Origin: Uloborus plumipes
Lineage: Eukaryota; Arthropoda; Arachnida; Araneae; Uloboridae
DNA: 64,000 nucleotides
NCBI GenBank assembly: GCA_038373865.1
Contig: JAXGGA010002073.1
Coordinates: 62,001 to 126,000, forward strand
Direction of reading: 5' to 3'
Part shown: positions 51,006 to 63,775 of the stretch, one piece after another
Layout of the letters: each line of letters opens with the position of its first letter
How positions within the stretch are numbered: the first letter of the stretch is position 1
Notes under the pieces: model-generated
Databases searched by the model: none
Told to the model about the DNA's origin: nothing
Seen by the model: the letters and a program-made list of their open reading frames with translations, nothing else
Program-made: the position numbers and the translations under genes

Positions 51006-51481
51006 TCGAGGTAAAAAAAATTAAACAACCTATAAGTAATGTGTAACAATTCCATATTTATAAGTGCCACAAAAAGGTAATATTTTTACATTGAGTATAC
51101 AAATCTATTGTTGCTTACTTTAAAATCGATTTTTATACCATATTTTGTCAAAAAAACCTACTCTTTGTTAACTCATTTTGATCCCTATGTAGATTAAAAA
51201 TGAGACGTGATTGACAAAAACTAAGATCATATTCATGCTAAAAAGCCATAAGTTAGTCAAAAACAAGTTACAGGTCTAAGACAATTAAATTGTCGTTGTT
51301 CAGTATTTCACATGTTCATATTTTTCTTACAACTATGTTTCTGCTTAAGTTTTGAACAAAAATTAATACTTATAGCCAATTTTTTTATCGCCTGGAAGAA
51401 AATAGTTTTATGCAAATACTAATACGCTTTACTTTGGATAAGCGATGGTATTTACCGTCAGTAATGAGATTCGCCGCAGGG

Positions 51482-51531
51482 GTACTTGTAGATGAAAAGT
51501 TCGCTTGAGGATCTTTTCCATCTACAAGTAC
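51482..51531. ncRNA. Compact hairpin of pre-miRNA size (candidate)
   Basis: The arms GTACTTGTAGATGAAAAG and CTTTTCCATCTACAAGTAC pair over 18 base pairs with one bulged base, around a 13-base loop (ttcgcttgaggat). A lower stem CGCC (51472-51475) / GGCG (51540-51543) can extend it across an internal loop. Size and shape fit an animal pre-miRNA, but I recognise neither arm as a known miRNA, and a small transposon relic would look similar. Either strand could be transcribed. Confidence 0.3.
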
Positions 51532-51736
51532 ATTTCTTGGGCGTGTCGCTTCTTTCGTTATTCATATCATTAACACATACGCATTTCAGTAGATAAATTA
51601 CTTCTTACAACATCTATTTAAAGAGCCCTAGAATAAAATAACTAGTTGTGGCTCAACCTATGTTTATTGGTTGGTTGTGGTCGTAGGTATTAAAGTTTAG
51701 AAACTATTTTACCTCAACCCATTGACTTATTTTTAA

Positions 51737-52270
51737 CCCTTTGGGCAGTAGAAAAGTTTCCGACTTAGATTTTCTGTGTGAGAAGCAGATTGACATGAAT
51801 CAAGCGCGCTTGCATGAACTGAGCCGAAAACATAGCGCGCATGCTTGATTCTTTTATCCTCTGTCAATAATTTCAGTCGCTAGAAAACAGAGTTTTACTG
51901 AGTTAGTGTGTAGTGTTCTCAACGGATACGTTAATTTTAAGAAAAATGACGGAACGACTGGAGCAGAGCTTCTACACTAAACGTGGTCCGAACCTAGGCT
52001 AGAGAAAAATGAAAACAATTCGAAGGATGCAGTCTGCTTTCGGTAATAATTTATCAGCACTAGATTATGACATTTTTTGCAAAAAAAAAGCATTCAACTT
52101 GAAAGTTTAAAAAACTCCATCCACTTCAAACTCGGTTTGCGAGAGACAAATTAGAAAAATATTCACGCATGCGCAAAAACGTTTAAAGTTGGCTCAGGTA
52201 AGCGCGCTCGATTCATATCAAATAGGTTTTCACACGAAAAAATAAGGTCAGATAATTTTCTAATAGCCCT
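51737..52270. mobile_element. Inverted-repeat element, possibly piggyBac-like
   Basis: The left part (ggcagtagaaaag, ctgtgtgagaagcagattga, catgaatcaagcgcgcttgc) is mirrored on the right (gtaagcgcgctcgattcata, tcaaataggttttcacacga, gataattttctaatagccc). TTAA lies at the left end (51733-51736), but the right end is not clearly TTAA-bounded, so the superfamily is uncertain. AAGCGCGCTT near the left end is itself palindromic. Confidence 0.6.
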
Positions 52271-53211
52271 TGTATGCGTCCCTTTAATTCAAAACTAATT
52301 TTATAAATTTTCGAACACAAATAATTCATTAGATTTTTCCGTGCTATTGAGACATCAGAAGCGTAAAAAATGTAAATAAAAGAAATAAATTATTGCATTA
52401 AGAAATATACTGCAATCAATCCCTTTTGGAAATCTCGTAATGTAAAAAAGTCCATATTCGTACTGCCACAGTTCTACTTTTTAGTTAAAGATTAAAATAG
52501 TTAATACGACTAAAACTTGTGTAATAAAACAAAAATCTGAGTTAAATAAAAAATCACTTTTTGGAAAAGCTAATTTTGTGTTGCTATTTCAGTTATGGAA
52601 TCATTTTTCAATCAGTGCTTCAAAATTGGTGCAGAAGAATGAAAGAGAAACACCAATATTTTAAAAACATTTATTATACCAATATTTTAAAGTACCCTGT
52701 CGCATTAAAATAATTGAAACAATAAACACTTTAAAAGATACTTATTTTCAATCTTCAAGCAGATAAGCTTTTCTATACGTAAAGTAGGATATTGGATTTT
52801 AGGATGAGAAAGTTTTGAACCATAGACCGGAACGGATTAAGTTCTAAACGTGAGAAAATCATCCTATTTAAACATTGTAGACAAGATCTTCTTTTCTATT
52901 CAACTCAATCAATTTTACTTTTAAAGATATGTTACTATATTAAGTGAATAAGCATTCACATTATGTTAATAAAGTAATTATTATAAAATTCATAGCACGC
53001 TTAGCGTTTTCATGAGAAATTTTCACAGCAAATATTGAGTAAAAGTTTTACGCTAATGCACGAAAAGTCTCTCTTTAAGTGTAGTGTAGTTTTAAGGCAA
53101 TGTTAATGCTTAATAAAGTGCTGAATCAAATACATTTCCAAATGCTTAGATAATGCTTTAAAGGATGCAATGAAAAAAATGAGTAATTTAAATAAAATTG
53201 CGTGCAATTAA

Positions 53212-53730
53212 CCCATTTATGCCCAATTTTTTTTACAGAATTTTTTTCAATTTTTATCTGCTTAAAACTCGTACTTGGAATGGTTTACATACATTTTAGG
53301 CTAAAAATAGTTCGCCGTTGCCATATTTATTAAGTTATTTAACGTCCTGTTTATGGGATATTTTGCAGAAATGTGAGAAAAATACGACCTTACTTGACTT
53401 TACTTTTGCAAAGTAACATTACAGAAGGCATCTCTGATCAATTTTGAGCAAATCATTTTAAAAGAGTTTAATTTTATGAAAAATAAGTTCGCATAAAAAA
53501 ACTTACTTTCCGTGCTACCCATGCTGGATCGTTGCTTGACTGATTTGTCTGAAAATAGTGGTCAATAAATAAACTCTGATGTCCAACTAGTGGTTCTATA
53601 TGGTTTTCTCAAGAAGAAGGACTATTTAACTTGTAAAAAAACAGCTTTAGTAAAATGATATACCCATTACAGGTTTTTGTATGCAGTAACTAACAAGCGT
53701 CCCGTTTTTAAGCTACTGGGTATAAATGGG
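53212..53730. mobile_element. piggyBac-type MITE, 519 bp
   Basis: The ends CCCATTTATGCCCA and TGGGTATAAATGGG are 14-bp inverted repeats with one mismatch, directly flanked by TTAA at 53208-53211 and 53731-53734. The interior has no open frame of note. Confidence 0.82.
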
Positions 53731-56700
53731 TTAATTTTTGAGAAGCAGTGTTTTAAAAAAGAACTCCTGACATGTATTTTTAGGTTTCAAGAAACTTCAT
53801 ATAAAACTTCAAAACGGTATAAGCTTATGGATGAAAAGTCAGTCCATAAGTGATTTTTTTGAATTCGAAAGGGATTCCTTGAAACCGTGAAACAGGTGTC
53901 TACAAATTTTAGCAATGATATTTTTTTTTCTCTTAATTTATGTTCAGTACACTAACAAATAATTTATTTGTCAAGATAACCAGAAAAACGAGCGGCAATG
54001 CTCTGAGACCTGATGACTATAATTAGCAATGCTCGTTCGATATGTATGAAGAAAGATCAAAAGGAAAGTAACAATTATATAATGACCATAGAATCCGATT
54101 TTGTCGATAACGAGCCAGCTATGGCAACCTTGAGGGTGAATTGAAACCCTTAAAGTTCCCTTGACAACTCCAGCAAATTAAAAGAGAGCAATTTAGGTTA
54201 ACAAAAGCACACAATCGCACGCAGGGAAGAGAGATTTTAATTTTCTAACTTTATCCTTTTACAAAACTTTTAAAAGTGTATTAATGCTCCCGTGTCACAT
54301 GAGCAGAGAGAGATACTTTTGAAAACATTTTCATCACATAATCGCCGCCGCACTTCTTTCTTTATTTATACTCGCTTGCTTTTGATGAGTACTACCTGAT
54401 TGTTAGCGGTGTTAACAATGCAGCATTATCGTCGGAGCTATTCATTAAGTTATGCATGATGATGCATATGCATATATGTGCAGGCACACATGGATAAATG
54501 TTGCCCGGGCAAAAGTAATAAATGTGGAGTTTTCTGGCCAGAGTTATTGTGCGAGGGACAAAATAATAATGCAATCTTTGCCGAGTGCTTTGGCGCGAGA
54601 TAAATTGAAACTTACTCAAAGTGAAATATTTTTATTCTCCGATATAATGATTTCAGAGAGCACCCATCGGAGAGCTACGAAGAAAGTAATGATGAGTTTT
54701 AACGAAGAGTTCGAGGAACAGAAAAAGGGAAATATTAAATAAAAATAATGGGTAGATATTTTAAGGCAGTAATGGACTCTTAGGGAGAAGAATGGGAGAT
54801 TTATCCGCACACCGTATATATGTTTTTGTATTAATTAATACAGAAACATATTGTTTGTTAAGTGATTTTTCATCTAGATAAACAACATTATGTAGTAAAT
54901 GAATTACCATTGTTCTTGAGTCAGACAGTTTTATTTATTTATTTTTATTTTTTTTTTTTTAGGTTTTGGTTCAAAAATTGTCGGCTTTTGTCAAATTGCA
55001 GAGAACACTTTTCAACATGAAATCATAGTAAGTAAAATCTAAGCTTATAGATAAAACGAAATTTTGCAACAAGAGAAAAAACTCCAAAGGTTTCTTTGAG
55101 GAGCTTTGATTCAATGAATCATATTTTATTTAAAACTAATTTCTACGTGCTAAAAAATTAAAAATAAAAATAGAAAAAAAAAACGTGCGTCAAATTTCGC
55201 TTAAAACATTTAGATTGGCAAGTCATTTTTTATTAGGTTTGATAACGACAGTAATTCGTCCGAATGAGTACCCACAAAACTATTTCAAAAGTCAGAGGAT
55301 TTTTTCTTTTTTTTAAAAATTCATTAAGCTTATTAAATCCTTCATCTTACATTGAACAGGAAGTTAGCTATGTATAACTGATAATAGTTCAATAATTAAT
55401 TCATTTTGGTCTCTAGATATTTGAAACGTTAAAATATTACAGAATTTCGAAGTTTCTTTGGTTCATGTCATCAGTTTAAAGCCGTTTCAAAAATATTTTT
55501 ATTACCATTTTTTTTCTTGCTTTTGCTTTTCACTGCTCGTGGGCACCTATCTACTTTAACGATAACTTTTTCATTAAAATTTTCCCACAAAAAGAAATAC
55601 GTTTATCTAGTTAGAATAAAAGCTGTTGGAATAACTTCTGTTGCTGCTTCAATTTTTATATTTTTAAACAAAGATGATAGGTTTGTTTTTTCTTAATTTT
55701 ATTTTAAAATATATATTATTGAGAAAATAAATTCAACAACATTTTAGAAATATTTCAAGCAATTCGAAAATAGTTAAATAGTTCCATTTCCGCTCAGCAA
55801 AAACTTAAAATCTCCATTAACGTCACCCGTTAGACTGAAACAATCACTCAACCATGCCTCTCCACAGATAGCGCATTCAAGATAGGGCAGCTAAAACAGA
55901 AGTCATTTGGGATGGCAAAAAAGCTACATTAGCTAGAACACAATTGACCATAAAACACAACAAATTTGCACGTAATAAGTGGGTGCTATGGTAACTGCAG
56001 ACGATTTTAACCTCGGGCACCCTATAAAGGGATCTGCAAGAACCCTCAAAGACCCTCCTCCCTCGTTAATGTAAGCAAATGCCTCACGGAATGACCCTCA
56101 AATTGCGCCCTTTGCTATTTTCTTTCTCTCATTCACTGATATAGGGGTTCACGGTAACCGTAGCCATCCAGGAAGTTGCCAACCACAGGTTTTTGGGTGA
56201 GGTCAATTCAAAAGATTGTTTCTTGCTCTCTTTTGCATTATTTTCTTTTTTATTAGACAAAAAAAAATAAGAAAAGGAAATTGCTATTAAGATAATGGTT
56301 GAATCCGAGCTATCTTGCATTTATTATTTTCTTTTCAAATAAGTGCTAGTGGCAATATTGCTGAAATGGTGAAACTGCTCCTGGTTATGCGCACAACCAG
56401 CAAATTACTTCTGACAATGGTAAGAAGAGAACGAAAAAGAAAACGATAATTATTATGTTTGATTCCCATTCGTAATTCCTTTTGTTTGAGTTTGTAATAA
56501 CGATATCCATTCTTTGGAAGATTCTAACTTTTACTGAAGGCATAATTGCCGATTAGAAAGCTTAGTTTTCTCTTCACCAAAAAACTGGCTACTGATTTGT
56601 AATTATCATTTTGTTCGACTGGAAATATCTTGAAGTTGACTGCACAACAGCAAGTTTTCCAACCATTTAGTTCAGCAGAATTGAACTGATGGACTTGATT

Positions 56701-57626
56701 TTTCCTCTTATTAGAGGCCATCAATCTTATTTCCCAACCGTACATATTTGTCTCGAGTTAGAAGCACGACTTCTTAACTTTCAGTAACCTACGAATAAGA
56801 AATTTGCAGGAATAGCAAAAACATATCACAATAATATAGTTCGCTCATTTTCAAAAATGAGAGCTACAGAGTTTTACTACATTGTCGACTATATCATCAA
56901 TTTGACTGTATCTGAGTGAAAAACTTTGATTTGTTAGAATAAATTGGTTTAATTTCATACGCATCGAGGTTAATTCTTGGGCATAAATTTCTGAGAGAAC
57001 AGAAAGATTTGCACACTCATTCAGTAGGATAAAACGTTTTTAAAGTGCAATTTTAGTTTACATCTTTCTTTACTGTTTTAGTCCCTTCAGTGATGTTTTC
57101 GCTATAGGTTAAGCCTATTTTCCTTTTGATTAATTTCTACATTTTTTTCATTACATTCATTACGAAAAGCTATTAAAAATGAAAATGATGATAATAGATG
57201 GTTCCAATAAATCCAAAAGCTAACTGCAGAATGCTACAAAGCCATTCAGCAATGGTTGATAGATACAGCATCAAAGATTGTCGTTGAAGAAGATTTTTAT
57301 TGAAAACGAAATGATGTGGTGTTTTTTATGCCATCATAATCACAGTGCATGATAAGCGATTTTTATTTTTTTAAAAACTTTTGTTGTAAAATAATACCAT
57401 TTTATTGCTATGAAAATCACCCAAATCATCGGATGAATTTCGGGAAGGACTCATCTCAGAAAACTAACACATGTTTCTCCCCTTGAATTTTCCATCAAAG
57501 ATACTATTTTGCCTTGTTACAACGTACTCCGTTTTTGATAAAGTTACAAACAAAAAACCGCTTTAATTAGTCAAATAATTCAACAGAAAATCCATTTTTT
57601 GTTGCTCCTACAAAATTGTAAATATA

Positions 57627-58275
57627 CAGGGTGTCCACTCCAATCGTGGACCAATAGCTAATTTCTAAACCGTTAGAGATAAGCATATAGTTTATTTGGG
57701 AAAAAATCTCCAAATTATAAAGGAATTTTGTGTCTATTCAATGTTTTTCAAAAAATCAAATTTTGAAAGAGTTACGAAATTTAAATTTTTATACAGCCCC
57801 CCAGTCCTATCAAGCATATTTAGTAAAACATTCTCGACACTGTAACGTTTTAAACTAAAAAAAATCACTCTTCTACGACGAAAATTGACCGAGTTATGAC
57901 GTTTTGAAAAATCAAGATTTTGAAGGATTTCGCATACGGTCCCTTAAGCGATCTCTCGATGACGTCATGAAACAATGCAAAATCTTGATTTTTCAAACCG
58001 TCATAACTCGGTCAATTTTTGTCGTAGAAGAATGATTTTTTTTTAGTTTTAAACGTTACAGTGTCAAGAATGTTTTACTAAATATGATTGATAGGACTGG
58101 GGGGCTGTATAAAAATTTAAATTTCGTAACTCTTTCAAAATTTGATTTTTTGAAAAACATTGAATAGACACAAAATTCCTTTCATAATTTGGAGATTTTT
58201 TCCCAAATAAACTATATGCTTATCTCTAACGGTTTAGAAATTAGCTATTGGTCCACGATTGGAGTGGACACCCTG
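57627..58275. mobile_element. TA-flanked foldback MITE with CAGGGTGTCC ends, 649 bp
   Basis: The ends CAGGGTGTCCACTCCAATCG and its mirror are flanked by TA (or TATA) at 57625-57626 and 58276-58277. The arms, about 295 bases each, are almost identical by eye with only a few single-base differences, around an unpaired centre of about 55 bases near 57925-57980 (tcgcatacggtcccttaagc, gatgacgtcatg). It is much less diverged than the other foldbacks here, so it inserted more recently or its arms have been homogenised. Confidence 0.88.
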
Positions 58276-61200
58276 TATACTCGAAACAATTTCGAAATTT
58301 GCAATTCAATTTTGTAAAAATTCGAACGAAATTTTTAGAAATATAAACAAAAGTAAGCTTTTTCAGATATACCATTCAATTTTACAAGAACAGTGTAGTA
58401 CAAGATCACAATTTATTGCTCGTTTATAATGGCGTGGGAACATTTATCCACAGGTACTGCATAGGGCACTAACGACCTGGTTTCGTAATCGAGCAAACGC
58501 AGGAAGTGGGATCAACGGTCAAGCCGGGGTGCCACAATTATCACTCAGTATAGTCATTAGGAACTGTTTGAGGATAGGAAGATAATGCTGCATGCAGTAG
58601 TGTGTAACACCCCCTAGTTTGAAAGTAATCTGGGAGCTTTTTTTTTTTTCAGACAATGCAATCATTGCAGGTTATATAAAAGAGGTTTTTTTATTTTGAA
58701 GAGAGCTTTTCTTTTTATTTTTGTGCCTAAATGAGGTTTTAATGGAAAATCTGTCTGGGCATGGAAGTTGTGGAAAGGTAGTAATTTTTAGGGCTTCTTA
58801 TGTTTACACTTAAGAAAATATTACTTAAATGATATTCATGTTTAATGTGAAAAACATAGTTTTAATAGAATATTTGAATGAAGATCTTGAATGTCGCATT
58901 TTTCTCTCTCCCTTTTCTAAAAATAAGATATTCGCCATCAACTTTCATTATTAAATTTCTTTCAGGGATTCTATTAAGTGAAGAGTTAAATTTCAGTATC
59001 ACATATTTTTCAATTTAAAGTTCTTTAAAAAAATAAACAAAAAAAAACGGTTAAGCAACTGTTGTTTGAACTATTTTTGGAGCTGAGCTTCTTCATAAAA
59101 TTTGTTTTACTCGATACGTGAAACTGTTAAAAAAAACTTTTGCTTGTGTTTTATGGCAGTTAATATCACTTACATACAACTCGAACATAACAATATTAAA
59201 ATACGTAAAAATATATTTTTAAAAAGTTTCATGAAAACCACTTAATTTAGGTAAAAACTAAGAAAAGAGGGATATGTTATTACTTATACATACGGATAAT
59301 TCTATTCAATCGCAAAGAAACACAAGGAATAATTCATATGAAAGATTACAAAACTTTAACATATCTCGTAGTATTCAGCACAACATAACATGTAAGCATC
59401 CTATTAGAAATGAGGATAGTTAAAAGCAGTGAAAAAAAATCCATTTATATGAAAATGTGACATTAATGTAACATAAAAATTACTACAAGTCACTAACTAC
59501 CACATGAGGCAAGCATTTAAATCAATGTTTCAACCATGTCATTGATCCTGTAATTTTCGAAAACCACGGCATATGTTGTTGAACACAATTGTGCCCTCCT
59601 TCAAATTGATTCCCACAAAAGTACACCATCACGTCTTTACAATATTTATTGCTGATAATTTAAACGCGAAGCTCGAAATTGTTTCTGTATTAAAATAACC
59701 ATCATATTTATTATCTCAATACGTTGTAATTACAAGGCGTTTTGACACACATTTCCAGCCAGAATATGGCATTGAATTTATTGCCCGCTAAGATGTCCCG
59801 AAGAAAATGAAACGAAAAAAAAAAGTTTAATATGTTTTACTGCGCATAGGAAAGTAGGAATAACTGATAATGGAAGTAATTATTATTCAGCTCAGGAGAA
59901 GGCATTTTTAAAAGCAATTTACAGCTGCCAGATTGGCCACAAAGAACATGAAATGATTTCTTAAAAAGTTTGTGTTCTTTCGTTTGGTAACACTTGAGAC
60001 GTCGCGTCTATTGCTGTGATTCGATTCGATGCTTTGCATTGAAATGCTTTGTTTCGTGAGGGAAAAAGAGAGAGGGGAAACTGTTTTTTATATTCTTTTT
60101 GTATCGCTTGGTTTTTGCACCAAATTACTCCTCACAGCCTTTGTACCTTCACTTTAAATGGAAAAATGTTTGTTAACATTTTTTAGACATATATTTTTGC
60201 TGTTTTTTTTTCTTATGCCACGCAGATTTTTTTCGACATATTGATCAATTAGCATTTTTCAACTTTTTGATATATGATCAAAAGCAAAAGCAACGGAACT
60301 TTTACCAAACATTAAAATTAAGTTTGTATTTCTTTATTTTATATGGAAGTACGATTATTTTCAAGAGGAAAAAAATCAATTCTGACATTCAAGTAAAATT
60401 TTTCACAAGTAAATATGATTTCCTCTTCCAACTCTAACTTTTCGAAGAAGAAAAAACCAAGCTCGGTAAAAAAAAAAAAGAATCACATAAATCTATAAAT
60501 AACGTGACTCTAAATACCAATCAAAAAGTGAATGACTCCAAACTACGACAACATAACATATTTTTACCTGCGGTTCCGCTCGACACATGCAGCTATGGAC
60601 GACGTGAGGACGTGAATTGCTATATACCCATCAAAAATTGACTAAAACTACGAAATATGTTTCAAATACAAAGCTGTTTTTAAAAATGCCAAATGGATCT
60701 GAAAAATTAGGAATAAAACTGCAAAATAGAGATACATATGTCTGAAACGATAAATTAGTGTACCTTTTGTCATTTTTTTCATGATGATATGAAAGCTCAA
60801 ATTAAATAACTCACATAAATTTTAGATTTAAGCCCTTTCTTATTAACTTTGAAACTGTTTCTTGACGATCAGCTTGTGCCAACTTTTTATCAGCTCTAGG
60901 CAGTCGATAAGTGCGGATAGATGAAAAAAGAAACCAAAGAAGAAGAAAAATATTCAGAAAATGCGCATAAGACGCCAGCAAAAGACTGAGACGCTTGCAT
61001 CTCAGACTACTACTGTCAGGTGTAATTTCCACTCCAAAACCGATCGGCTTAGGGAAATGTAAGTGAGTTATGCATTTGTGGCACGCTCATTGTCCTACGC
61101 ATTCAGCAAACTGGATTTTATGCGGAGGGATTCCTATTATATATTATGCCTATAACGCAATGTGCTCTCGCCTCAAATCCAATTTGCAAACTGCCGCGGC

Positions 61201-62989
61201 TGAAACCAATGCGAAGATACTGACTGCACCAGCTAAGAGTTGCTAGTAGTCACAGAAATGTGGTTTATTTTCAGTGATTCTCTCTCGGCGGGAACGGCCT
61301 CAAACGTTGCTGGTGTTGCCGATTTAAAGGAGTTGTGATAGATGTGATTTATCGATTGCCGTCTGGAGTTATATTTACTTATCGTTCCCGGTATTGTGCG
61401 TATTCGACTGGTGAATATTTGATAAGAGTTGTGAAGTGTGTGGGCGCTGCTGTCATCAGCCTACTTTATGCTGGGTTAACTTTAGGAAAAATGAAGCACG
61501 TTTATATTAGGTTGGTTTATTTTAGAAATAGATACACTAGGATAACCTGACCAGTTAATCAAAACTTTCATTTACAGAGATTCATAATATTGATAAAAGC
61601 TGTCACATTTGGTACATGACATTACAATTTTTTTTTTTCATGTATACAATATTTCAGCTCTTCTATATCTTATTATTTTACTTTCTTTATTGCTTTTTGT
61701 ATTTCTAGCAAAAACAAGAAAATTAACTGTTCAAATTTTACATTAAAAAAAAGATGCTTAATAATTCATATTATAACATATTTGCTTCACATAAAATCAT
61801 ATTAATCTCTTTCTCCACGATACATATTTTTTACTAATCTCGATTGCATCAGATTTGAAATTTCAAATTAAAAGTTAAAAAAAAAATACTCTGTGGCTTC
61901 AATAAATCTATGTTATTCAGTATGTACGAAGTAGATATATTTCTCTACTTTCGGGTAAGTTTCGCTATGTCCTAAAATGATTTTTTTAAGCAACGCATAT
62001 ATTACATTAAAAACTGAAACTCCAACAGCGGTTGAAAAGATTTCATGCAAGAAATCATTTGGAAAGACGTTCAAAATGTATACGGTGCATCTTTTAAATC
62101 AAGTTTTCATTTTACGACACTTTTCGTTCCATAATTTCATGACGATAAAAATCTATATTCGCAATTACTAATCAGTTATCCACTTTTTCTACTTACATTA
62201 ACATTTTATGTTTTACAATTTACACCTACATCACCATCTTAAAAAATATTAGATTATACGACTATTTAGGTACAATAGGAACATTTGATTTTGTAAACTA
62301 AAAAGTACAACTGATGTTATAAACATATCAGCAGAGTACAGCATTTACTTAATATTAAATAAGAATGTAGTTAAAAATAATGTATTTAAAAAAAAACACT
62401 TTTTTTAATCATAGTAAATGAAAATGAAAAACAAATTCTTCATGAATTCAGCAATACAAACATATTCTTCATGAAATATGTTTGGTACAAAACAATCCCT
62501 ACATACATGTTAAAAATAATAACCATAAGTATCGTATCTAGGCCTTTACAATTTAAATGATAATCCACAAATACAAATATAAAATACCAAGTTCATAGGA
62601 TATCCAGTCCAAAAGAAACTTGCATTAAAAAAAAAAGTTTTTATAAGCAATAAAGCAGACAATAATATTTTTCAACCGAAGACTCTATTTATAAAAGCAA
62701 TGGCAATTAGTCATGTGCCTCGTTTTTTCCAATGCCAAAACGAATAAAAAGCTATGGAAAACCAGTAAGCAATCTTAACAACTCAAAAAGCATCGCGCAA
62801 TATAGAAATTAAGTAGAATCAAGGTTAAAATAACTATTAGTTGTCCCGCCACCTCAACTAAATATCAAGTCAAAAGAAAAACCACTCCACAAACGTCTCA
62901 ATCTGTAAATTTGTATGTCACCTCCAGAACTGTAACAAACAAGAAAGCGAGAAGAACACAACAAGAGTTTACCAGAACGGATCAGTCAT

Positions 62990-63290
62990 CATTTGAGTCG
63001 GACGCCGCCCGAGTTGAGGATTAGAGAGGATGACACCCTCCCCTCCGAACTGAGTGGCAGGTGGGGACAAGAACAACTCGGTGCTGTCCAACGCGATAAT
63101 TATCGGTTCGGCTCTGGATCTCTTCAATCATCCGATGAGAGATCCACCGCGACTTGACCCGATGGAGATTCGGGCTTCTTCAGAGGAGTGTTTAAGGAAA
63201 TGTGCTGGGTATGAGTTAAGTGAAACGTATTTCTTCAACTGCGAAGCGATTAGTGGATTAATTGTAGGGAAATGTGGTGCAAAGTGAGGT
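62990..63290. promoter_or_regulatory. Higher-GC island with Runx- and GATA-like sites (candidate regulatory region)
   Basis: A GC-rich patch in AT-rich DNA. It contains the 12-bp palindrome CGATAATTATCG at 63094-63105 and TGTGGT (core Runx site) at 63273-63278. The open frame at 63054-63287 reads through it without any known domain. It could also be a 5' exon or promoter, but no core promoter motif stands out. Confidence 0.25.
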
Positions 63291-63544
63291 AGGTATTTTA
63301 GATAATTTACCGTTTTCAAAAGGAAAAAATGGGAAATTATTTCCAAAAATTTCAGAACACAAATAAATAACGTGTTTTATAACAAAATTTTCATTGAAAT
63401 TTTATTTTTCATTTTCGGAAGTGAATTTCTATTTTTGCGGGGAAAAAAACTTATTATTTTTTTAAGTACAAAAATTTTACTTTAAATACACGTTTTTCCA
63501 GTAAAATATTTTCTATTTGATTAGTGAAAACAATTTTTATCAAA

Positions 63545-63775
63545 GAAATAAATACATAAACGAATTAATGTCTAAATGAATAAATAATAAAACAATAATA
63601 AATGAATAAGTATGTGAGAAAAATAAATGAGTAAATAACACAGTGAAAAAAAGAATAAAATCAGGGAATGAACGAGTAAATGGATGAATTAATAAATGAA
63701 GAAATGTAAATGAATTATAATTACTGAATGAATGGGCAAGTAATTTAATAAATGAAACAATAACAAAAATACCCA
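63545..63775. repeat. Degenerate AAATGAAT-type simple repeat
   Basis: A run of aataaatga / aatgaataa units with frequent substitutions (atgaataaataataaaaca, aatgagtaaataacac, gatgaattaataaatgaag). It explains the Leu/Phe/His-rich open frame on the minus strand (63540-63776), which is not a gene. Confidence 0.85.

Noticed and set aside
63054..63287. First coding exon of Runx or another gene
   Set aside because: It is on the strand opposite to the Runx exons and shows no domain; kept only as a possible regulatory island.
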